Shown: in pieces, positions 50,131-57,937 of the stretch
Numbering within the stretch: position 1 is the stretch's first letter
Layout: every line of letters starts with the position of its first letter
DNA from: Gammaproteobacteria bacterium
GTDB lineage: Bacteria > Pseudomonadota > Gammaproteobacteria > Enterobacterales > Neiellaceae
Direction: 5' to 3'
DNA: 64,000 nucleotides
Assembly (NCBI GenBank): GCA_017425245.1
Contig: JAFOOX010000063.1
Span: 62,001-126,000 of the forward strand
Notes under the pieces: generated by a model
The model's input: the letters and a program-made list of their open reading frames with translations, nothing else
What the model was told of the DNA's origin: nothing
Databases searched by the model: none
Program-made: the position numbers and the translations under genes

Positions 50131-50598
50131 ATGTACCACTACACCGAAAGCGGGCTAGACAATGTCTGGCTGCTTAACGGATACCGCGAGGTAACCACGC
50201 ATTTCGGCAAGGGCGTGGCCATCGAACAGGCAGACCAGCTGCGCGATCAGATCGCTCTCGCCATCATCGATCAGCAGCGCGACAAGCTCACCGGCAAAGA
50301 ACTTCGTTTCTTTCGCACCATGATGGGCCTGTCCCAGGCTTCGCTCGGCGACATGCTGGGCAAAACAGAGCAGAGCGTGGCCCTATGGGAGAAGACCGGC
50401 AAAGTCCCAACAGCGGAAAGCAAGCTCGTCAAAGCGCTGGTGCTTGAGTCCATGAACGGCGATAGCCCAGTGCGCGAAGTGATCGAGCGCATCAATAAAA
50501 CAGAGCGCCGCGCTGCTGAACGGATTTCCATGTGCACCAATGGTGGTGGCTGGCACAACAGCCATGATGGTGGCTGCGCTGGTAGCGTGGTCGCCTAA
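50131..50598 (+). CDS. Antitoxin-like helix-turn-helix protein
   Basis: A 155-residue regulator. ATG 50131 follows GAGGG. The N-terminus MYHYTESGLDNVWLLNGYRE and the later LTGKELRFFRTMMGLSQASL, with helix-turn-helix MMGLSQASLGDMLGKTEQSV, match antitoxin-type regulators of the HigA/MqsA-like group. The last 25 residues are Gly/His/Cys-rich (CTNGGGWHNSHDGGC). It probably neutralises and autoregulates the preceding protein. Confidence 0.78.
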   Translation: MYHYTESGLDNVWLLNGYREVTTHFGKGVAIEQADQLRDQIALAIIDQQRDKLTGKELRFFRTMMGLSQASLGDMLGKTEQSVALWEKTGKVPTAESKLVKALVLESMNGDSPVREVIERINKTERRAAERISMCTNGGGWHNSHDGGCAGSVVA

Positions 50599-50705
50599 TC
50601 AGCTTCAGTTGCGCTGTTATCGGGATGTAACAACAATGGCCCACGCCTTGCACTGGCGCACAATCGCGCCAAGTTGCTGGCGCGCATGGGAAAAAGGAAG
50701 TTGTT

Positions 50706-50861
50706 ATGTCTCGCGATTTCATTAAAGCCAAGATTGCCCGCATCCAGTTCAGAATCCTTGCGCTGCTGGCAATGCCGCCAACTACACAGCAAGAGGAGTC
50801 AGCCCACAACCTGCTGCAGGGCGTGATCAACGAGCTGAATGAGATAGCGGCACAGATTTGA
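50706..50861 (+). CDS. Small helical protein
   Basis: A 51-residue frame with a good AAGGAAG site. It reads MSRDFIKAKIARIQFRILAL and ends LLQGVINELNEIAAQI: two amphipathic helices. It is transcribed in the same direction as the preceding pair and the following secreted protein. Unknown function. Confidence 0.55.
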   Translation: MSRDFIKAKIARIQFRILALLAMPPTTQQEESAHNLLQGVINELNEIAAQI

Positions 50862-50927
50862 CCGCAGTCACGCAACGTCAGCGCCGCTCGGACATACTGA
50901 TCGGCGCGCCATAACCCGGAGGGAATC

Positions 50928-51263
50928 ATGATCAAGTTCATCGCCGCCATCGCCTTTGCCGTCGCCCTGCCCGCTGCGGCTGGCTGCGTTGGCACCGGCA
51001 GCTTCCGCACCTGCACAGATGACAGCGGCAACAGCTACACCACCAACCAGATCGGCAACGCCAGCTACACCAACGGCTACAGCGCGGCCACCGGCAGCAC
51101 CTGGAGCCAGAACAGCACCACCGTAGGCGGAACCACCTTCACCAACGGCGTGGATGCAGATGGCAACACCTGGCGGGCCACCACCAACCGCGTGGGCAAT
51201 AGCACCTTCACCAGTGGCACCGACAGCGACGGTAATTATTTCAGTGGGTCGAGCTTTGAGTGA
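50928..51263 (+). CDS. Small secreted Gly/Thr/Asn-rich repeat protein
   Basis: A 111-residue protein with a signal peptide (MIKFIAAIAFAVALPAAAGC) whose last Cys could be lipidated, though the upstream residues (AAAG) only partly fit a lipobox. The mature part has about three imperfect units built on SYTNGYSAATGSTW, TFTNGVDADGNTW and TFTSGTDSDGNYF. Probably a cell-surface protein expressed from the prophage. It is followed by a strong terminator. Confidence 0.7.
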   Translation: MIKFIAAIAFAVALPAAAGCVGTGSFRTCTDDSGNSYTTNQIGNASYTNGYSAATGSTWSQNSTTVGGTTFTNGVDADGNTWRATTNRVGNSTFTSGTDSDGNYFSGSSFE

Positions 51264-51270
51264 GATCGGG

Positions 51271-51300
51271 AAGGGCGCCGCGTGGCGCCCTTTGCTTTAT
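51271..51300 (+). terminator. Terminator after the secreted repeat protein
   Basis: A perfect 9-bp stem AAGGGCGCC/GGCGCCCTT with loop GCGT, followed by TGCTTTATT. It separates the plus-strand gene from the convergent 123-aa gene. Confidence 0.85.
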
Positions 51301-51668
51301 TGCTGCGACTCCCTTCGCTTTAGGCACTTAAACGGCTTATCAAGCGCCTGTCTAATCGCAAAAATTGCCGGCAGCGCCCGGTCCTCAGGGTGCTCCTTTA
51401 GGTGTAGATAGATTGTTTTTTCTACCATCCCCCATTCCGTCTTATCCGGCACGCAAATAATGTTCCCGACCTGCATCATGTCCGCAACCCCCATGGCATA
51501 GCCGACAACAGTCATATAATCACGATAGTCATTTTCGCTGGTGCTCAGCTTCTGGCTCACCTTGTCGCCAGTAAGCAGGCCAAAGTAAATCCAGTTCCCC
51601 GTCTGGTCGTCAGACCAAGCCGCCGCCCCAAAGCTGGCCGATGCCAGAGCCAACGCCAACCACTTCAT
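51297..51668 (-). CDS. Periplasmic Rap1a/Tai-like protein
   Basis: A 123-residue exported protein (signal MKWLALALASASFGAAAWS). Features shared with Rap1a-type periplasmic immunity proteins are TGDKVSQKL, the central YMTVVGYAMGVADMM, the Cys in NIICVPDK, HPEDRALPAIFAIRQAL and the terminal FKC. Such proteins protect against peptidoglycan amidase effectors. An immunity or conversion role is possible; the family call is moderate. Confidence 0.62.
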   Translation of the reverse strand: MKWLALALASASFGAAAWSDDQTGNWIYFGLLTGDKVSQKLSTSENDYRDYMTVVGYAMGVADMMQVGNIICVPDKTEWGMVEKTIYLHLKEHPEDRALPAIFAIRQALDKPFKCLKRRESQQ

Positions 51669-51692
51669 CCATACCTCCCCAAAAAATCGCAG

Positions 51693-52061
51693 CTAGCCTC
51701 TAGGCGCTAGGCCGCCATGGTTGATATCCGCGTCCTGCATTGCGCGAACACATTTGTCCGCATGCTGTTGAGAGATTGCGCCGTTCTTAAGGCCAAAGGC
51801 GGTGACGGCCGCAACTCTGTAGCCTAGATCGTCCGCCATGTCGTGAAGACCATTTTTGCGTATTCCGCAGTAAAACAAGGTGGCAATGAACAGCGCCCCT
51901 TCGTCCTCGTTAAGGCGCGCTCCCCACGCATCATCAACAAGAGATAGATAGGCAAGCATCCCAGGAAACAGGGTGTTGCCCCTTGTGGCGATCTGGTACT
52001 CATTGTTTAGCTTCTGATCAATCGCGCCGTTATAGCGTTTCCTACTCCTAAACCAAAACAC
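51693..52061 (-). CDS. Hypothetical accessory protein
   Basis: A 122-residue protein (MFWFRSRKRYNGAIDQKLNN) without signal peptide, with helical segments LFPGMLAYLSLVDDAWGARL and GALFIATLFYCGIRKNGLHD. It precedes the Rap1a-like gene by 24 bases on the same strand, so the two may act together. No family recognised. Confidence 0.6.
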   Translation of the reverse strand: MFWFRSRKRYNGAIDQKLNNEYQIATRGNTLFPGMLAYLSLVDDAWGARLNEDEGALFIATLFYCGIRKNGLHDMADDLGYRVAAVTAFGLKNGAISQQHADKCVRAMQDADINHGGLAPRG

Positions 52062-52209
52062 GGCATACCTCCTTGGCTAGAGCGAACAAACTAGCGTTGC
52101 GGCCAAAATCTCCAAGCGATCTAGGTCACATTTTTTGAAGGCCTGCCAATTGCGAGCCATAGCAACATCAATACGTTAGCTGCCAGCATATGACGCCACC
52201 CGCACAAAG

Positions 52210-52252
52210 TTAGCGCGGCGCTATTGCCAAAAAGTTAGCGCGGCGCTAATCT
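52210..52252 (+). promoter_or_regulatory. Repressor-controlled promoter of the rightward operon
   Basis: Two copies of the 15-bp repressor operator (TTAGCGC-G-GCGCTAT at 52210-52224 and TTAGCGC-G-GCGCTAA at 52235-52249) are 25 bases apart, so on nearly the same helical face after 2.4 turns. A TTGCCA -35 (52224-52229) and TAATCT -10 (52247-52252) with 17-base spacing lie within and between them, so repressor binding would block transcription. The gap 52062-52281 has no gene. Confidence 0.78.
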
Positions 52253-52281
52253 GCATTCACCACAGAATGCAGGATCACCCC

Positions 52282-52455
52282 ATGGACCTCGCTCACCGCC
52301 CCGACCGCCGCCTGATTGAGCGCCACCGCCGCCTGGTGCTGGTCGCGCATGAACTGGCCACCTTCCTGTTTGTCATCGCCTGCCTCACCGCTGGCTGCTG
52401 GTCGCTCACCGAGAGTGGCCAGCTGGCGCTGGCGTCTGCGCTGGGCGGTCTGTGA
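52282..52455 (+). CDS. Small membrane protein opening the rightward operon
   Basis: A 57-residue protein (start ATG 52282; AGGAT precedes it; an in-frame ATG at 52267 is the alternative). A basic N-terminus (RPDRRLIERHRRLVLV) and one membrane segment (ELATFLFVIACLTAGCWSL). It overlaps the HNH gene by 4 bases. It occupies the place of lambda N/kil-type early genes; function unknown. Confidence 0.58.
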   Translation: MDLAHRPDRRLIERHRRLVLVAHELATFLFVIACLTAGCWSLTESGQLALASALGGL

Positions 52456-52925
52456 TGAGCACCGACTACGGCTTTTGTAAGTGCGGATGCGGCCAGCCCA
52501 CTAGGATTGCGCCGGTCAACGACAAGAGCAAAGGATGGGTTCGCGGCGAGCCACTTGCCTATGTGCGCGGGCACAACGTGGACCAAATGCACGCCGCCAA
52601 AAAAGCCAGCCTCCTTGGCGCAAAGCGGCTGACAAGCCATGGCTACGTCACTGTTAACGTTGGCGAGCGCCGGCGCAAATACGAGCACATCATCGTTGCC
52701 GAGAGCCGGCTCGGTCGAGGCTTGGTGTTTTTCGGTAAGGGCCACCCCGACAACGAAGTTGTCCACCACATAGACGGCAACAAGACCAATAACTCGCCAG
52801 AAAATCTGGCGGTAATGACTCACAGCGAGCACGTTGCGCTTCACCATCGCCTTGAGGGTGATCCCAGCTTCCCTCAGTTCAAAAAGGTTGTCCGCAACCC
52901 GCTTGGTCGAGGTGCTAAGAAATGA
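52452..52925 (+). CDS. HNH endonuclease
   Basis: A 157-residue nuclease. The N-terminus has a CxCGCGQPT zinc-like motif (CKCGCGQPTR). The catalytic core EVVHHIDGNKTNNSPENLAV followed by HSEHVALHH is a clear HNH motif of the homing-endonuclease type. It lies inside the operon with overlapping stops, so it is either a resident enzyme or a free-standing homing nuclease. Confidence 0.88.
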   Translation: MMSTDYGFCKCGCGQPTRIAPVNDKSKGWVRGEPLAYVRGHNVDQMHAAKKASLLGAKRLTSHGYVTVNVGERRRKYEHIIVAESRLGRGLVFFGKGHPDNEVVHHIDGNKTNNSPENLAVMTHSEHVALHHRLEGDPSFPQFKKVVRNPLGRGAKK

Positions 52926-53728
52926 GCACCTACACCGTTCGCGCATCATCCTGGTCTGCGCTGTTCGACTGCGCTATGAGGTTTGAGGCCCACAACCTTC
53001 TTGGCATGCGCCTGCCGTCATCGCCCCGCGCCCTGTTGGGTACTGCCGTTCACGCCAGCACTGCAGCCTATGACCAGGGCCGCATCGACAACGCAAGCCT
53101 GACCGCTGATGACACCGCCGGCATCGCCGTTGATGCCATCCGCACCCCGCGGGATGACGTTGACTGGTCCGGCAGCGACCTGACCAAGCGCGAAGCTGAG
53201 CGCACCGCGCTGATCCTGCACGGCATGTACTGCCAGCAGATCGGCAGCAAGACCGTTTACCGCTATGTCGAGCTGGCCACCAAGCCGCTGGTGATCGACT
53301 GCGGCGGCGACATTTTCATAGAGCTGACCGGCACCCTTGACCGGTCCCGCGTCAGCGAGGCTGGCGACGGCCTGGGGATCAAGGATCTCAAGACCGGCGC
53401 CATGGCCGTAACTGATGGCGTTGCCAAAACCAAAGGCCACGCCCCGCAGATCGGCACCTATGAGCTGCTGCTGGAGCACACCACCGGCCTGCCGGTGACC
53501 GCCCCGGGCGAGATCATTGGCCTGAAAACCAAGGGTAAGCCCGAAGTGGCCACCGGAATCATTACCGGCGCCCGCGAGGTGATGGTCGGCAACGACGCCA
53601 GCCCCGGCCTGATTGAACACGCTGCGCAGATGTTCCGCAGCGGCCTATTCCCCCCAAACCCCAGCAGCCACCTGTGCAACCCGCGCTACTGCGCTCGCTG
53701 GGCCACTTGCCTGTTCCGTGACCGATAA
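52922..53728 (+). CDS. PD-(D/E)XK exonuclease, RecB/Cas4-like
   Basis: A 268-residue nuclease. The active site is visible as GTLDRSR ... GIKDLKTG (D-x-K spaced as in the family), with GTAVHAS earlier as motif I (His). Near the C-terminus CNPRYCARWATC may bind a 4Fe-4S cluster, as in AddB/Cas4. With RecT it should make the single-strand ends for phage recombination. Confidence 0.88.
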   Translation: MSTYTVRASSWSALFDCAMRFEAHNLLGMRLPSSPRALLGTAVHASTAAYDQGRIDNASLTADDTAGIAVDAIRTPRDDVDWSGSDLTKREAERTALILHGMYCQQIGSKTVYRYVELATKPLVIDCGGDIFIELTGTLDRSRVSEAGDGLGIKDLKTGAMAVTDGVAKTKGHAPQIGTYELLLEHTTGLPVTAPGEIIGLKTKGKPEVATGIITGAREVMVGNDASPGLIEHAAQMFRSGLFPPNPSSHLCNPRYCARWATCLFRDR

Positions 53729-53742
53729 AAGGAAGCCTGATC

Positions 53743-54339
53743 GTGACCAACACAATTCTGTTCTACGACACCGAAACCACCGGCCTGCCAGTTTGGAGCG
53801 AGCCCAGCGAAGGCGAGAACCAGCCTCACATGGTGCAGCTTGCCGCCAAGCTGGTCGACGCTGACACCCGCAAGGTGATCCAGTCCATTGACCTGATCAT
53901 CCGCCCTGATGGCTGGGTGATCCCTGCCGAGGTAACCGAGATCCACGGCATCACCACAGAGCACGCGCTGGCTGTTGGCGTGCCGGAAGCGCTGGCCCTG
54001 CAGATGCTGCTGGCCATGTGGCGCGCAGCCGCCGTGCGCGTTGGCCACAACGAATCGTTTGATGCGCGGATCATCCGCATCGCCACCAAGCGCTATCTCA
54101 CCGACGAGGACGAGATTGAGGCCTGGAAGGCTGGCGCAGCCGAATGCACCGGCCAAATCACCAAGCCCATCATGCAGATGGAGCCCCGCAACCGCTGGGG
54201 ATGGAAGATGCCGAAGCTGGCCGAAGCCTACAAGCACTTCATCGGCGAAGACCTCCAAAACGCCCACTCGGCCATGGCTGATGTGGATGGCTGCACGGCC
54301 GTCTACTTCGCCGCCAAGTCGCAGCCGTCAGCAGCATAA
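53743..54339 (+). CDS. DnaQ-like 3'-5' exonuclease
   Basis: A 198-residue DEDDh exonuclease. ExoI is FYDTETTGL (D9, E11), ExoII GHNESFDAR, and ExoIII HSAMADVDG (His and Asp). It follows the PD-(D/E)XK nuclease by 14 bases, adding a second exonuclease to the recombination cassette. Confidence 0.92.
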   Translation: MTNTILFYDTETTGLPVWSEPSEGENQPHMVQLAAKLVDADTRKVIQSIDLIIRPDGWVIPAEVTEIHGITTEHALAVGVPEALALQMLLAMWRAAAVRVGHNESFDARIIRIATKRYLTDEDEIEAWKAGAAECTGQITKPIMQMEPRNRWGWKMPKLAEAYKHFIGEDLQNAHSAMADVDGCTAVYFAAKSQPSAA

Positions 54340-54350
54340 GGAAAGCACCA

Positions 54351-55370
54351 ATGACCACCACCGCCACCACCAACCTTGCCGACATGAAGCGCGCCAGCCA
54401 GATGACCGCCAGCCAAGCGGGCGCTGGCACCGTGCGGAAGTTTTTTGAATCGCAGAAAGGCGCCATCACCCAGGTGCTGCCCAAGCACATGGATGCAGAG
54501 CGCCTGCTGCGGATCGCCACCAGCGCCCTGCGCACCACGCCAAAGCTGCTGAACGCCAAGATCGAAACCCTGTTTGGCGCCGTGGTGCAGTGCGCCCAGC
54601 TCGGCCTTGAGCCGAACACCCCGCTTGGCCATGCCTACCTGATCCCTTTCGACAACCGCCAGAAGGGCATCACTGAGGTGCAGGTGGTCTTTGGCTACAA
54701 GGGCCTGATTGACCTTGCTCGCCGCAGCGGCCAGATCGTCAGCATCGCCGCCCATGAGGTCTGTGAAAAGGACCACTTCGAATTCAGCTATGGGCTGGAC
54801 GAAGGCCTTACCCACAAGCCAGCTCTTGGCAACCGTGGCGAAGTGATCGCCTTTTACGCGGTCGCCAAGCTGGTCGGTGGCGGATACGCCTTTGAGGTTA
54901 TGAGTCGTGAGCAAGTCGAGGAAATCCGCAACAACAGCCAGAACTACAAGTTTGCCAGTGACAAGCGCAAGACAGTTTGGGGCCAGCATCCGGTCGAGAT
55001 GGGCCGCAAAACCGTACTGCGCCGCCTGTTCAAGTACCTGCCGGTTAGCATCGAGCTGGCCACCGCTTCCGCAATGGACGGCGCCGCTGATGCCGGCGTG
55101 AGCCAGTCGCTGGACGATGTGCTTACCGGTGAATACACCGTGGTCGACACCGAAGCGCCGGGCCGCCAGTTCGATGAGCAGCCGCAGGAACAAGCCGCAC
55201 CACAACCCCGCCAACAAGCCCCGCGCAACGAACCAGCCCCGCAGCAAGCATCCGCCGACGGTTCAGCCGCCGAGTTCCTTGGCGGTGATGACGAGTTTGC
55301 CGCCCAAGCAGCTGCTGCTGAACAACAAGCCCCGGCGCCTACCGGCCGCCGCGCCCGCATCGTGGAGTAA
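54351..55370 (+). CDS. recT: RecT-family single-strand annealing protein
   Basis: A 339-residue recombinase. The RecT core is clear: CAQLGLEPNTPLGHAYLIPF, VVFGYKGLIDLARRSG, VCEKDHFEFSYGLDE, then YAVAKLVGGG and the MGRKTVLRRLFKYLPVS segment. The last 90 residues are a Pro/Gln/Ala-rich tail that could recruit host single-strand binding protein. It anneals complementary strands after exonuclease resection. Confidence 0.95.
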   Translation: MTTTATTNLADMKRASQMTASQAGAGTVRKFFESQKGAITQVLPKHMDAERLLRIATSALRTTPKLLNAKIETLFGAVVQCAQLGLEPNTPLGHAYLIPFDNRQKGITEVQVVFGYKGLIDLARRSGQIVSIAAHEVCEKDHFEFSYGLDEGLTHKPALGNRGEVIAFYAVAKLVGGGYAFEVMSREQVEEIRNNSQNYKFASDKRKTVWGQHPVEMGRKTVLRRLFKYLPVSIELATASAMDGAADAGVSQSLDDVLTGEYTVVDTEAPGRQFDEQPQEQAAPQPRQQAPRNEPAPQQASADGSAAEFLGGDDEFAAQAAAAEQQAPAPTGRRARIVE

Positions 55371-55376
55371 GCGCCA

Positions 55377-57077
55377 ATGATCAACCAGATCACCACCACC
55401 AACATGATGGGCCTGCGCGGCACCGTCACGTTCAAGCCCAAGGCAGCCAGCATCATCGCTGGCCCGAATGGCCACGGCAAAACCAGCCTGGTCGAAGCGA
55501 TCCGCCTTGCCCTGCTGGGCGGCACCGGCCGCGTTGACCTGAAAAAGGAACTTGCAGCACTGGTCACTGATGGCGAAAAGAAGGCCAGCGCGACCGTTGG
55601 AACCGCCAGCGGCGCCTACAGCATCACCCTGCCGGATGGCAAGGGTACGCACATCGAGGACGCCACCGGCCTGCTGCCCATCCTGCTGGAGCCGCACAAG
55701 TTCGCCCAACTCAAAGACGGCGAGCGCCGCCGCCTGGTGCTGACTGCTGGCGGCGTGCGCCTCGGTGTCGAGGCTGTGCGCGCCGCCTTGGCCGAGCGCA
55801 ACCGCGACAGCGACAAAGGGGAGGCTGTTCTTCCGCTGCTGCGGCAGGGTTTCGATGAAGCCAGCAGCGAAGCCCGCCGCCGCGCCACCGAAGCCAAAGG
55901 CGCGTGGCGTGCAATCACTGGCGAAACCTACGGCGGCAGCAAGGCCGACGACTGGAGCGCACCGGTCCCGGCATTTGATGCCGATGCGCTGACCATGGCC
56001 GAACAGGCGGTGGTGGATATCGAATCTGAGATGGCAGATAGCCGCGTTCGCCTTGGCCAGATGCAGCACCAGCGCGGCGCCGCCGAGGCAGCCCAGCGCC
56101 AAGCCGCAGAGCTGCGCGAGGCAGCAGGCCAGTTCAAGCGCCGTAGCGACAAGCTGGCGCGGGATGAGCAGGAACTGGCCGAGTGGAAGGCCAAGCTGGC
56201 AGCCCTTGAGGAACTGTGCAGCGGCGACTTTGACGAGCCGCTGGCCTGCCCCTGCTGCGGCGGTGCGCTCAAGCTGGAAGGCAACAAGCTGGTTGAGTTC
56301 GTGCCAGCTACTGCCACCGCTGACGACCACAAGGCGCTGGCAGCTGCCCGTGAAACCGTGGCCATGCTCACTCGCACCGTCGCCAACAGCCAGCGCGACC
56401 TGAAACAGTCAGAAACCGCCAAGGCCCAGCTGGATAGCCTCACCGCATCAGGCGAATCGCTGGATGAGCTGGATCGCCGCATTGCCGTGCTGATTGACGC
56501 ACTGCAGGGGCTTAACCAGCGCCTGAGCCTCGCCCGCGATGTGGTGCGCGAGCACAGCGAAGCCAAGCGCGCCACTGAATCAGCCGCCACCAAGACCGCT
56601 ACCGCCGCCGCGCACCGTGCGGATGTGCAGGCATGGACGGCCATCGCCGAGGATCTGCAGCCGAACGGCATTCAGGCGCAGATGACCAGCAAAGCCCTTC
56701 TGCCACTGCAGCAGTTGCTGGCGAAGTTCAGCGACACGCTAGGCTGGCGCTCGGTCGAGCTGAACAACGACATGGCGATCAGTGCCGGCGGTCGCCCATA
56801 TCGCCTGCTGAGCGAGTCCGAGCAATGGCGCGTTGATCTGGTTCTGGCCATGGCGCTGGCCACGCTTTCCGGCATCGGTCTGGTGGTGATTGACCGCTTT
56901 GATGTGCTGGATCTGCCAGGCCGTGGCGCGGTGCTGGATCTCATTGATACCACAACTGCTGGCGGAATGCTGCAGGTGATCATCGCCGGCACCCTCAAAG
57001 CCGCCCCGGACCTGGGCGATGACTGGGCCGTGCTGTGGCTTGGCGACCGCAACGCGGTGCAGGAGCGTGCAGCATGA
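55377..57077 (+). CDS. Rad50/SbcC-like AAA ATPase
   Basis: A 566-residue SMC-type ATPase: Walker A GPNGHGKTS (29-37), long coiled-coil arms (about 200-280 and 310-420) interrupted by a zinc-hook-like CPCCGGALKLEG (about 290-300), then the signature region and Walker B-like VVIDRFDVLD (about 502-511). With the neighbouring nucleases it probably forms an end-processing complex. It overlaps the next start (ATGA). Confidence 0.9.
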   Translation: MINQITTTNMMGLRGTVTFKPKAASIIAGPNGHGKTSLVEAIRLALLGGTGRVDLKKELAALVTDGEKKASATVGTASGAYSITLPDGKGTHIEDATGLLPILLEPHKFAQLKDGERRRLVLTAGGVRLGVEAVRAALAERNRDSDKGEAVLPLLRQGFDEASSEARRRATEAKGAWRAITGETYGGSKADDWSAPVPAFDADALTMAEQAVVDIESEMADSRVRLGQMQHQRGAAEAAQRQAAELREAAGQFKRRSDKLARDEQELAEWKAKLAALEELCSGDFDEPLACPCCGGALKLEGNKLVEFVPATATADDHKALAAARETVAMLTRTVANSQRDLKQSETAKAQLDSLTASGESLDELDRRIAVLIDALQGLNQRLSLARDVVREHSEAKRATESAATKTATAAAHRADVQAWTAIAEDLQPNGIQAQMTSKALLPLQQLLAKFSDTLGWRSVELNNDMAISAGGRPYRLLSESEQWRVDLVLAMALATLSGIGLVVIDRFDVLDLPGRGAVLDLIDTTTAGGMLQVIIAGTLKAAPDLGDDWAVLWLGDRNAVQERAA

Positions 57078-57937
57078 CCGCCATCGCATACAAGGCATTC
57101 ACCAAAGACCTTACCTGCCGCGAATTCCGGTACGAGGTCGGCGCCACCTACAAACACGAAGGCAAAGTCGTTCGCTGCGCGAGCGGCGGGTTCCACTCCT
57201 GCGAACTTTCGCTGGATGTGCTGTCGTACTACCCGCCGATCGGCAGCCGATTTGCGGAGGTCGAGGTTGGCGGCGATATTGACCGCGCAAATGACGACAC
57301 GAAGATCGCGTCTGCCGAGATAACCATCAAGGCTGAGCTTCGCATGCCAGACCTCATAGCTGCCGCCGTGCGCTGGGTTATGGGGCGAGTGGCTGCAACC
57401 ACCGGGTACGGCGCCCACGCTGCAACCACCGGGTACGGCGCCCACGCTGCAACCACCGGGGTCGGCGCCCACGCTGCAACCACCGGGGTCCGCGCCCACG
57501 CTGCAACCACCGGTGACGACGCCCACGCTGCAACCACCGGGGTCCGCGCCCACGCTGCAACCACCGGGGTCCGCGCCCACGCTGCAACCACCGGGTACGG
57601 CGCCCACGCTGCAACCACCGGGGTCCGCGCCCACGCTGCAACCACCGGGTACGGCGCCCACGCTGCAACCACCGGTGACGACGCCCACGCTGCAACCACC
57701 GGGGTCCGCGCCCACGCTGCAACCACCGGGGGCGGCGCAGTCGCGGCATCGCTGGGCCCTCGGGGTCAGGCAACGGCCGGTGCAGACGGCGCCATTGTTT
57801 GCTGCGAGTACGACAGCGACCGGAAGCTCATCGGAATCAAGGCTGCAATGGTCGGTACGTGCGGCATTGAAAAGGACACCTGGTACCGGCTTGAAGGTGG
57901 CGAATTCGTTGCCTGCGAAAACGGGGGTGCGGCATGA
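57074..57937 (+). CDS. Tandem 9-residue repeat protein (DUF7666-like N-terminus)
   Basis: A 287-residue protein. The N-terminal 100 residues (YKAFTKDLTCREFRYEVGAT, ASGGFHSCELSLDVLSYYPP, FAEVEVGGDID) match the phage N-terminal type called DUF7666. It is followed by 13 copies of AATTGxxAH (57392-57742) and a C-terminal domain (ASLGPRGQATAGADGAIVCC). The repeats would form a right-handed beta-solenoid. ATG 57074 overlaps the ATPase stop. Known relatives in phages also have tandem repeats and no function. Confidence 0.8.
   Translation: MTAIAYKAFTKDLTCREFRYEVGATYKHEGKVVRCASGGFHSCELSLDVLSYYPPIGSRFAEVEVGGDIDRANDDTKIASAEITIKAELRMPDLIAAAVRWVMGRVAATTGYGAHAATTGYGAHAATTGVGAHAATTGVRAHAATTGDDAHAATTGVRAHAATTGVRAHAATTGYGAHAATTGVRAHAATTGYGAHAATTGDDAHAATTGVRAHAATTGGGAVAASLGPRGQATAGADGAIVCCEYDSDRKLIGIKAAMVGTCGIEKDTWYRLEGGEFVACENGGAA
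57392..57742 (+). repeat. 27-bp tandem repeat array, 13 units
   Basis: Units share GCTGCAACCACCGG and a CGCCCAC-type end and differ almost only in the two codons at positions 6-7. Residue pairs in order: YG, YG, VG, VR, DD, VR, VR, YG, VR, YG, DD, VR, GG, the last unit ending in V instead of H. Near-perfect identity means recent expansion by slippage or recombination. Confidence 0.95.

Noticed and set aside
57392..57742. CRISPR array
   Set aside because: Units are directly adjacent, with no unique spacers, and lie inside a coding frame; no cas genes are present.
57229..57773. Two long minus-strand frames of VVAAWAPYP- or RWLQRGRR-type repeats
   Set aside because: They are the reverse readings of the 27-bp array; since 27 is divisible by three, all frames without a stop in one unit stay open. 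No ribosome-binding sites, and the plus-strand gene is coupled to its neighbours.
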